This document shows positions 1-6,559 of a stretch of DNA of 21,163 bases, one piece after another. Position 1 is the first letter of the stretch; every line of letters starts with the position of its first letter. The stretch spans positions 1-21,163 of the forward strand of contig JAVYAJ010000162.1 of assembly GCA_032229885.1 (NCBI GenBank), given 5' to 3'. Source of the stretch: Anammoximicrobium sp032229885. GTDB taxonomy: Bacteria; Planctomycetota; Planctomycetia; Pirellulales; Pirellulaceae. Both the position numbers and the translations under genes were made by a program. Under the pieces are notes generated by a model. That model was not told where the DNA came from. It worked only from the letters and a program-made list of their open reading frames with translations, and made no database searches.

Positions 1-488
1 CCGGCAACGGGCTGTTTCGGCAGAACGTGTGCGCTACGTTTGGGAATGTAACCGATGGCCTGTCGCATACGGCGATGTTCAGCGAACGGGCGAAGGGGTC
101 GTGGGACAAAGTCCACCAGGATCCGCTGGCCGACTTGTACCAGATGTCCGGTGTCTGGACGGAGGCCACGTTTCGTCAGGCGTGTGGAGATTTGACGCTT
201 GCGGACGCAGCGATGTATGAGCACGACATTTGTTCGGGCCAGACCTGGCTGGAAGGGAATATCAACTGGACGGGCTACAACCATATTCTGCCGCCGAACC
301 GGATCGCGTGCAAGAACGGATTGACCTGGGACGGCGTGGCGATCTCGGCGTCCAGCCGGCATCCGGGCGGGGTCAATGGGGTGTTCGCGGACGGCGCGGT
401 GCATTTCGTCGGTGAAACCGTGGACGAAGGCGTGTGGCGCGGTGTGGGAAGCATCAGCGGCGGCGAGCCACCCATGACATGGCGATAG
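1..488 (+). CDS. DUF1559 family protein, C-terminal part (5' end outside window)
   Basis: The reading frame is open from the first full codon (base 3) to a TAG at 486-488, so about 161 C-terminal residues are visible and the start lies upstream. The protein has the hallmarks of the planctomycete DUF1559 family: a VTDGLSHTAMFSE stretch near the left edge, a YNHILPPN..C stretch in the middle, and the terminal H-X9-DG signature (HPGGVNGVFADG) about 40 residues before the end. Family members usually start with a type IV pilin-like prepilin segment and are thought to be exported and pseudopilin-like; that part is not visible here. They occur in many paralogues per genome and their function is not established. 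Assignment to the family is secure; any role is unknown. A heptanucleotide repeat begins right at the stop codon. Confidence 0.9.
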   Translation, partial: GNGLFRQNVCATFGNVTDGLSHTAMFSERAKGSWDKVHQDPLADLYQMSGVWTEATFRQACGDLTLADAAMYEHDICSGQTWLEGNINWTGYNHILPPNRIACKNGLTWDGVAISASSRHPGGVNGVFADGAVHFVGETVDEGVWRGVGSISGGEPPMTWR

Positions 489-577
489 ACGGAGGGCGAA
501 GGACGAAGGGTGAAGGGCGAAGGGTGAAGGGTGAAGGGCGGAGGGCGAAAGACGAATGGCGGAGGGGGCAGGGCGGA
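487..577. repeat. Heptanucleotide tandem repeat, consensus GGGYGAA, about 13 units
   Basis: Read in steps of seven from 487, the units are AGACGGA, GGGCGAA, GGACGAA, GGGTGAA, GGGCGAA, GGGTGAA, GGGTGAA, GGGCGGA, GGGCGAA, AGACGAA, TGGCGGA, a diverged unit, and GGGCGGA. Phase is kept throughout and substitutions fall mainly at units' first and fourth to sixth bases. The array starts within the stop codon of the DUF1559 gene and lies in the gap before the GT39-like gene. One plus-strand frame stays open across it, which produces a spurious Lys/Arg/Gly/Glu-rich ORF. Confidence 0.9.
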
Positions 578-604
578 GTGGCAACAGCGTGCAGAGCCGA
601 CGTG

Positions 605-632
605 TGTTGCCTGAGGGGATGGATCGGCAACA
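605..632 (+). terminator. Weak inverted repeat, possible terminator of the DUF1559 gene
   Basis: TGTTGCC (605-611) and GGCAACA (626-632) are perfect inverted arms around a 14-base loop, followed by a moderately T-rich stretch (tctgtttctc). It lies 117 bases after the DUF1559 stop and 73 bases before the next gene. The stem is short, the loop is long and there is no clean T run, so this is only a candidate. Confidence 0.25.
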
Positions 633-705
633 TCTGTTTCTCGTCCGTGTGTTTGCCGCTCGAGTTGACGGGCGACGGATGTAGGGCGACGCGGGCACAA
701 AGCCT

Positions 706-2349
706 ATGGGAAAGCGACTCGCGATGAACCGCTACTGGATCGTACTGGCCATGATTCTTGTGCTCGCCACCGCCGCGCGGTTTCACGGGCTGGCGGCGAA
801 GAGTCTGTGGTTGGACGAAGCGCTGTCCTGGCGGCTGCAGAGCTTTCCGATCGGGACGCTGATCGCCCGGACCGGCGAGTCCACGACCGTTCATCCGCCG
901 TTGTATTTCGTGCTCCTGCAGCAGTGGGTGCGTCTGAGCGGGGATTCGGAGTTCTGGCTTCGGGCGCCGAGCGCGGCCGCGGGCATCTTCACCGTGCTGG
1001 CCATGTTCGGTTTCGTGTACGAGCTCGCCCGCTTCTGGGCGGGGGACAGTCCGACGGCGGCGCGGGATGCGGGTTTAGCGGGATTGCTCGCCGCCGCGTT
1101 ATTGGCCGTAAACGGCTTTCATGTGTACCTGGGGCACCAAGTCCGCGGGTATACGCTGGGGATCTGGCTGGCGGTGCTGACGAGCCAGATGCTGCTGCGC
1201 GCCTTGCGGCTGGGCTCGGTGCGGCCATGGGTGGTGTACGCGTGCCTGGCGCTGGCCTTCTGCTATACGCACACGCTGGCCTTGTTCACTTTGGCGGCCC
1301 AGGGATATTTCGCGGGGATGTACTTGCTGTCGAGCGGGCCGGCAAGGCGTGAAGAAGGGGACGAGTCCACTGTGCCGGGACGGCCTGCCGGGGCCTGCGC
1401 AGACGGTGGCCCCGTTCCTCTTGGCGCGCGGCGATGGACTGGCCCGGTGTTGGCGGCCGCGGTCATCGTGGCCGGTTACCTACCGTGGCTGCCGAACACG
1501 TTGTCCCAGTCCGAGACGCTGCGGACGTCTTGGAGAACTGGCAGGCAGGGGGTGCAGGATCATGTGAACGAGCTGAGTCATGCGCTCTTGTTCACCTCGG
1601 CCACGCACGCGTCGGACGAGCCGGTGCTGGCGTGGTGCGTGGTCGTCGTGCTCGCGGGCGCCCTGACGCTGGGCGTGGCGCGTTGCGGCTGGGCCGGGTT
1701 GCACTTGGTGTGTCTGGGCTGCCTTCCCGTATTGCTGATCTTCGCGTATTCACAGTTCTCCGAACGGGGAATCTTCTCCGCCCGGTATTTCGCGTTCGCA
1801 CAGCCCGCGTGGCTGGCGGCGCTGGCCTGCGCCGTCGTCTGGCTGCCCTTGCGGGGCGAGCGGGCGGTTCTGGCAGGGATGCTCCTGCTGTGGGGCAGCT
1901 TTTCGTATGTCGAGGCGTACCCGGTGGTCGGGCCTGCGGGAAATCCGGGAATGCGGGCCGCGGCGGCACACATTCTGGAACATCGCCGCGACGACGAGCT
2001 GGTGGTTTCGGTGTCGGCGTTCGAGTTCTTCAAACTGGCTTATTATCTGCGGCACGCGACACCGCCGTTGCTGTGTGTAAACCAGCGGGGCAGGGAGAAT
2101 CAGCGCGGCACGGCGCAATTGGTCGATTCCGACTTGGTCACGCAAGAAGACATTTTTCAACGGCAGCCGCAAGGACTGTGGATCGTGACCAGCAATTCGT
2201 ACGGCGGTGCGGTAGGGCGGATCGTGTTGCCGGAGGGCTGGGAAGTGGTGGACCAGCGTGAATACGACCAAGATTTTTGGCTGGAACGCCCTCTGCAAGT
2301 GCGCCACTGCCGATTGAAGTCGGCGCTCGCGGAGGGAGGAGGAGAGTGA
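706..2349 (+). CDS. GT39/PMT-like integral membrane glycosyltransferase
   Basis: This 547-residue polytopic membrane protein resembles the dolichyl/undecaprenyl-phosphate-sugar glycosyltransferases of the GT39 (PMT/ArnT-like) superfamily. These enzymes move a sugar from a lipid carrier to a protein or glycan on the outer face of the cytoplasmic membrane. A first membrane span (about 10-27) is followed by a first loop with SLWLDEALSW. D37-E38 match the catalytic acidic pair of the family, and H63-PPLYF is the usual second motif. Many hydrophobic spans follow up to about residue 420, interrupted near residues 210-245 by a polar, low-complexity loop. The last 120 residues form a soluble tail. 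The start is ambiguous: ATG 724 has GGGAAAG nine bases upstream, while ATG 706 has no clear ribosome site. The flippase-GT2 gene follows 66 bases after the stop. The donor sugar cannot be read from sequence. Confidence 0.8.
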   Translation: MGKRLAMNRYWIVLAMILVLATAARFHGLAAKSLWLDEALSWRLQSFPIGTLIARTGESTTVHPPLYFVLLQQWVRLSGDSEFWLRAPSAAAGIFTVLAMFGFVYELARFWAGDSPTAARDAGLAGLLAAALLAVNGFHVYLGHQVRGYTLGIWLAVLTSQMLLRALRLGSVRPWVVYACLALAFCYTHTLALFTLAAQGYFAGMYLLSSGPARREEGDESTVPGRPAGACADGGPVPLGARRWTGPVLAAAVIVAGYLPWLPNTLSQSETLRTSWRTGRQGVQDHVNELSHALLFTSATHASDEPVLAWCVVVVLAGALTLGVARCGWAGLHLVCLGCLPVLLIFAYSQFSERGIFSARYFAFAQPAWLAALACAVVWLPLRGERAVLAGMLLLWGSFSYVEAYPVVGPAGNPGMRAAAAHILEHRRDDELVVSVSAFEFFKLAYYLRHATPPLLCVNQRGRENQRGTAQLVDSDLVTQEDIFQRQPQGLWIVTSNSYGGAVGRIVLPEGWEVVDQREYDQDFWLERPLQVRHCRLKSALAEGGGE

Positions 2350-2403
2350 CCGGACGAAGGTAGATCTGGGTAGAGACGTTGGGTGAACCTGGCCGGCATA
2401 GAT

Positions 2404-2410
2404 AAAGAGG
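2404..2410 (+). promoter_or_regulatory. Ribosome binding site deciding the flippase start
   Basis: AAAGAGG followed by GGGCC precedes ATG 2416 with five bases of spacing. It favours ATG 2416 over an in-frame GTG at 2383 that lacks such a site. The protein from 2416 starts directly with the hydrophobic first span expected of a flippase. Confidence 0.55.
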
Positions 2411-2415
2411 GGGCC

Positions 2416-5040
2416 ATGCTGCCTCGAGTTGGACTTTTCGGGCTGGTGCAGTTGGCTGGACTGGTCGCGGGCTTGGTCCTCCAGGCGGTCGTGGCGCAGC
2501 GGTTGGGCGCCGCGGACTACGGGCGTTTCGTCACCGCGCAATCGGTGCTGCTGTTGGGCATGGTCTTGTTGACCAGCGGCGTACCCAATGCGCTGCGGCG
2601 GCGAGTCAGCATCGATTCGAGCAGTGTGCATGGCGCCTGGCGCGCGTTATGGCTCGTCCAGACGCCGATATCGCTCGGCTGCGCCGCCATACTGCTGGGT
2701 TTGTCGGTTCCCATCGCCGCGGTGTTCAACGATCCGGCGTTGGGGCCGGCGTTGGCGTGGGTGGGGTTCGAGTTGATGATTCGCGGCGGCGTCTTGGAGC
2801 CTGCCTGGCTCCTGCTCAATGGCTTGGCCAGGCACGCCACGCAGGCGACGTTGATGATCGTGTACAGCGGGCTGCGTCTGGTGTGCGTCGCGGGTATCCT
2901 GCAATGGAGCGCGGGACTGGTCCCGGCGATGGCCGGGTTGGTGATCGCGGCGGCAAACGCGTCCCTGATCACCCTGCTGGCGCTGTACGCGCTCAAGAAG
3001 GCGACACCTCGTGCGGCGCAGGGGGCATTCGCGCCGGCGCTTTGGCGATGGGTTCGACTCGCGCCCGCGGCGGAAACACTCACGTATCTGGCAGTGACCG
3101 CCAATCTGTGGATCGCCAAGGCGATTCTGCCGGACGCGGAATCGGCGGGCGTCTATGCGGCATGCTATACGTTGGCCCACGCGGCATTGCTGTTTGGGAT
3201 CGTGTTGTCGCGGAGCTACTTTTCGTCGTTCGCGCGCGCTGTGTCCGTCGTCGCGCACGCTGAGCGAGAAGAAGCAAGTCGGTTGCTCGGCCAAGCGGTC
3301 CGGTGGCTCGTGCTGGCGACGGGGCTCGGTGTCGCGGTGGCCGTCCCGTATGGCGAAGACGTTTTACGGTTCATTTATGGACCGCGGTTTGCCGTGCCGG
3401 GAACGCTGCTGACAGTACTGGGGCTGGGGATGGCAGGCATGGGCGGGGTCTGGTTTCTGGCGGACATGCTGGCGGCGGCCGGGCAACTTCGGGCAAAGCT
3501 GTGGGCGGGAGCCTGGACGTTCGTGATCAGTCTGTCGGCGGCGCTGGCGTTGACCGGGGTCTTTGGGGTCTGGGGGGCTGCGTGGGCGCTGCTCATCACC
3601 GGCGTGATCGGATCGGCCGTGGTGGCTTTGTCGCTCCGACGGGTGGTCTCCGGGTTTATTCCCTGGCCCACGGTGGCCCGAGCGGCGTTGGCGACGGGGT
3701 TGGTCGTGTTGATCGGCCGGGTGTCCGATCCGTTCTTCGAGATGCCCTCCGCCCTGCTGGGGATCGTCGCGGCAGGGGCCGGCTACTGCCTAGGTGTTGC
3801 CGTCCTGGGCGAGCGGGAGAAACGACACAGGGCCAGTAGTGCTCGGCACACGGGCTCTTTCGAACATCGCACGGGCTTGGACCGTGGCATTCACGCGAGG
3901 CCGGTTCGCCGACATGCAGAGCAGCGGGACATGCGTGACGCATCCGGCACGGAACGAGCAACCGGCCCTTCGAGCGCGCCGGCCCTTCGCGTATCGGTCG
4001 TCGTGCCCGTCTACAATCGCAGTGGCGAGCTTCGGCGGCTGTTGCACGCCTTGGTCGGGCAGACGTTTCCGAGGCCCTGGATCGAGGTCCTGGTCTGCGA
4101 CGATGGCTCGACGGAGGATCTGGCCGAAGTCCTGGCCGAGTTCGACGACAAGCTGATGTTGTTCCATCTGCGCCAGGCGAACCTCGGCCCGGGAGCCGCC
4201 AGGAACCTGGGCCTAATGCACGCGCGGGGCGAATTGGTTGCCCTGACGGATTCCGACTGCATCCCAGCGTCCACGTGGCTGGACGAGATCATTCGGCCAT
4301 TGGCGGACGAGTCGGTGGGCATCGTCGGTGGTGACATCGACTATGTCCGAGCCGAGCACCTGTCGGGGCAATGCATCAATTTCCTCATGTCGAGCACGCT
4401 CGGAGCGGCCGGGGCGAGGAATCCGCGTTCCGCCGTCCACATGAAGTACTATCCGCGCACGGGGAATTTGGCTGTCCGGCGCGAGTTGGCTCTGGCGGCC
4501 GGAGGGTTCCCCGTTGCGTCCCACGGCGAGGATCTGGAGTTCAGCCACAAGGTGATGCAACTCGGCGGCCGTGCTGCGTTCGCCGAGCGAGCTCAGGTCA
4601 TCCACAACGAACGGCGCGGCCTGTGGGGAGTGGCTCGCGAAGCGTTCAAGAAGGGCAAGGCCCGCGTACGCCTTGCTACTCGTCACGGCATCCACGAGGT
4701 CATTCACGGCCTGCCGGCTCTCCTGTGCGCGTATCTGGCCTTCCTGAGCTGTGCCGCCGCATGGCGTTGGGAACTGCTTGCTTGGCTGGCGATTCCCGGT
4801 TGCCTCTACGCCGTGACCTTGGGGGCGCTCGCGATCCAAGGGGCGATCGCGCTGCGCAGCGCCCGCGCCGGGCCGCTGGTGGCCGTGTATGCCGTGGCGA
4901 TGCACCTCGGGTACGGCCTTGGCTATCTGTGCGCGGGATTCGGACATGCCCTCGAGTTCGTGAGCCGTGTCGGCGAGTCGCGCTGCCAGAAACTGCTGAG
5001 ACCACACGAGGATGCAACAGATATGGGGGTCGAGAGATGA
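2416..5040 (+). CDS. Fusion protein: Wzx-like oligosaccharide flippase joined to GT2 glycosyltransferase
   Basis: This ORF of 874 residues carries two proteins that are normally separate. Residues 1 to about 464 are a MOP-superfamily (Wzx/RfbX-type) flippase with about 12-14 spans; RLGAADYGRF near the start is typical. Such proteins turn lipid-linked oligosaccharides across the cytoplasmic membrane. Residues about 525-750 are a GT-A fold GT2 domain: VSVVVPVYN, the nucleotide-binding D562-D563-GST, the metal-binding D612-S-D614 in DSDC, and the acceptor-side E705-D706 in GEDLEF. About three hydrophobic segments follow near the C-terminus. The linker (about 465-524) is rich in Arg and His with relaxed codon use, like non-coding DNA. 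An in-frame ATG at 3931 could start the GT2 part alone. The next gene overlaps the stop by ATGA. The domain calls are solid; whether one or two polypeptides are made is open. Confidence 0.85.
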   Translation: MLPRVGLFGLVQLAGLVAGLVLQAVVAQRLGAADYGRFVTAQSVLLLGMVLLTSGVPNALRRRVSIDSSSVHGAWRALWLVQTPISLGCAAILLGLSVPIAAVFNDPALGPALAWVGFELMIRGGVLEPAWLLLNGLARHATQATLMIVYSGLRLVCVAGILQWSAGLVPAMAGLVIAAANASLITLLALYALKKATPRAAQGAFAPALWRWVRLAPAAETLTYLAVTANLWIAKAILPDAESAGVYAACYTLAHAALLFGIVLSRSYFSSFARAVSVVAHAEREEASRLLGQAVRWLVLATGLGVAVAVPYGEDVLRFIYGPRFAVPGTLLTVLGLGMAGMGGVWFLADMLAAAGQLRAKLWAGAWTFVISLSAALALTGVFGVWGAAWALLITGVIGSAVVALSLRRVVSGFIPWPTVARAALATGLVVLIGRVSDPFFEMPSALLGIVAAGAGYCLGVAVLGEREKRHRASSARHTGSFEHRTGLDRGIHARPVRRHAEQRDMRDASGTERATGPSSAPALRVSVVVPVYNRSGELRRLLHALVGQTFPRPWIEVLVCDDGSTEDLAEVLAEFDDKLMLFHLRQANLGPGAARNLGLMHARGELVALTDSDCIPASTWLDEIIRPLADESVGIVGGDIDYVRAEHLSGQCINFLMSSTLGAAGARNPRSAVHMKYYPRTGNLAVRRELALAAGGFPVASHGEDLEFSHKVMQLGGRAAFAERAQVIHNERRGLWGVAREAFKKGKARVRLATRHGIHEVIHGLPALLCAYLAFLSCAAAWRWELLAWLAIPGCLYAVTLGALAIQGAIALRSARAGPLVAVYAVAMHLGYGLGYLCAGFGHALEFVSRVGESRCQKLLRPHEDATDMGVER

Positions 5041-6014
5041 AGGGAGAGACTGCGGCCAGACGGAAAACGGCGGGCGGAGCCCATGCTCCGACTTCCGCGC
5101 GTCGGCGGACAGTACGCGGCAAGATCGTGAAACAACTGGGACAGGCGCCTCGCGGCCAACGCGAGTTTCCGCGGTTTGGCAGCGGCGCGGAGCCAGCTCC
5201 GTTTTTTTACGCCGCTCGCATGGGCGCGCTGTTTTGGGTTGCGGGGCTGCTGGGGGCGGGGGCTGTACTGACCGCGCGTGGTGAAGAACAGCGGTTCGAT
5301 TTCCGCGAATCGCGTTTCGACAACGCACGACTCAGGCTCCTTGGCGAGGGGATCGCCGAGTTGCTGGTTCCGGAGCGCGATGGGCTGCGCGTCACAATTC
5401 CCCAGGGCGCCGCGGTCGAAGAGGTCGGCTTCGCCCCCAGGTTCGGGCTGCGCGGCGATTTTGAGATCATCGTCACCGTTGAAGTCATCGATCTGCCGAC
5501 TCCCACGAGCGGCTACGGCGTGGGACCGCGGATTTACATCGCCGCGGCCACCGAGGACGAACAGGCGGCGACCGTAGCGCGGCTGAGGCGCATCCGCGAG
5601 GGCGATGTTTTCAGCGCCCACAACGCCCGTTATCTAGCGACGAAGGACGGCGGGCGCGAGCGCAAGCACAAGATCTTCTTCGTTCCCGCAGCCGGTAAAG
5701 CGGCAAGGATCGGATTGCGACGCACCGGCACGAAACTCCAATATCTGGCGAGCGAGGGAGACGGTGCGATTCCAGTCGAGATCAGTTCGTGGACGTTCAC
5801 CGCTGCCGACGTCCCCTCGGTGCGGATCTCGTTGCACGGCCACGGCGCTGCGGCGGCGGGCGAGGTGCGATGGAACGATGTCGTGATCCGAGCAGACGAG
5901 TTCGTGCGGCCGCGCACCAGCCACGGGGCGGGCCGACTATTGGCGCTGGGCGCGCTGTTGGCGTCCATAGCCGTGGGGATTGGCGTGTGGCGCTATCGCC
6001 GCCGTCGAGCGTGA
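5037..6014 (+). CDS. DUF1583-like membrane-anchored protein
   Basis: A 325-residue protein whose ATG overlaps the preceding stop (ATGA), which suggests translational coupling to the flippase-GT2 gene. The core (about residues 85-290) begins RFDFRESRFDN, has GDFEIIVTVEVIDLPTPTSGYGVG, and ends with a beta-rich stretch (VRWNDVVIRADEF). This pattern resembles planctomycete DUF1583, which is probably a concanavalin-like beta sandwich; the family match is from memory. Residues 62-83 (MGALFWVAGLLGAG...) look like a signal peptide and residues about 299-318 are a C-terminal span followed by RYRRRRA, so the core is predicted to face outside and be anchored at its C-terminus. The 61 residues before the signal are basic and odd for an exported protein, so ATG 5220 is a real alternative start. 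Position in the cluster suggests a role with surface glycans, perhaps binding; this is inference. Confidence 0.65.
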   Translation: MKGETAARRKTAGGAHAPTSARRRTVRGKIVKQLGQAPRGQREFPRFGSGAEPAPFFYAARMGALFWVAGLLGAGAVLTARGEEQRFDFRESRFDNARLRLLGEGIAELLVPERDGLRVTIPQGAAVEEVGFAPRFGLRGDFEIIVTVEVIDLPTPTSGYGVGPRIYIAAATEDEQAATVARLRRIREGDVFSAHNARYLATKDGGRERKHKIFFVPAAGKAARIGLRRTGTKLQYLASEGDGAIPVEISSWTFTAADVPSVRISLHGHGAAAAGEVRWNDVVIRADEFVRPRTSHGAGRLLALGALLASIAVGIGVWRYRRRRA

Positions 6015-6074
6015 AAACGAATGACTCGGCCAAAAAAGGCATGAAATCATGGGCGACTCACGGGACCCACCGCG

Positions 6075-6491
6075 ATGACCACGCGGCCTCTGCCAGTTGT
6101 TGTGCCGCCCTCTCATAACGCCGAGAAGACCATCCTGCGATGGCGGGCGTTCCTCGCGACACAGTAGACCTGTTGCCCGCACCAAATGATCGTCATCGAC
6201 CGTTCGACGGATTCTACGCCAGCGTTCTTCCCGGTCCACTTTCCCTCGGTCTCACTCATCCGTGGTAACGACCGGCCTGTGCCCGGAGCCTCCGGGAAAC
6301 TCGAGGCGAATCGCGTGCAGGGCGACCTCATCGCCTTTCTTGATTCGGACTGCGAAGCGAACCCCACGTGGCTGCACCGCCTTGTGACACGGATCGACCA
6401 CGGACCGAGTCACATCGCGTGTCGCGTTGGGGTGCTGTATCCGCGTGTCGCGTCCCGATCCGCCCCCCGCTTGCTTCCGATGGCGACGTGA
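6075..6491 (+). pseudogene. Decayed GT2 glycosyltransferase relic with in-frame TAG
   Basis: From ATG 6075 the frame reads TTRPLPVVVPPSHNAEKTI..., the start of a GT2 domain (usual form PVVIPAYNAEKTI). It meets TAG at 6165-6167 after 30 residues and then continues in the same frame with the rest of the fold: HQMIVIDRSTDSTPAFF, SLIRGNDRPVPGASGKLEAN, then GDLIAFLDSDCEANPTWL. The latter holds the DxD-type DSDC motif also present in the intact GT2 domain upstream. Similarity fades after about residue 120 of the relic, and the frame ends at TGA 6489-6491, so the ED motif and C-terminal half are gone. Two defects (a stop and a truncation) make a pseudogene much more likely than a sequencing slip. 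A shorter ORF starting at ATG 6186 would lack the N-terminal strand and is unlikely to be functional. No other gene is seen in 6015-6559. Confidence 0.8.
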
Positions 6492-6559
6492 TCTAGCTTG
6501 AGTTTTTTCAGGATCGATGGCGGGCGGCGGCCGGGGGCCTCGCGGGAGAGACGACGAAC

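Noticed and set aside
487..577. CRISPR-like array
   Set aside because: Units are contiguous heptamers without spacers, as in the arrays at 8343 and 11658; no cas gene is present.
2383..2415. GTG start adding 11 residues to the flippase
   Set aside because: ATG 2416 has a ribosome site at good spacing and begins directly with the hydrophobic first span.
1750..2631. A 293-residue minus-strand open frame across the GT39-flippase junction
   Set aside because: Its composition is high in Arg, Gln, His and Pro, typical of antisense frames, and it lies opposite two well-supported genes.
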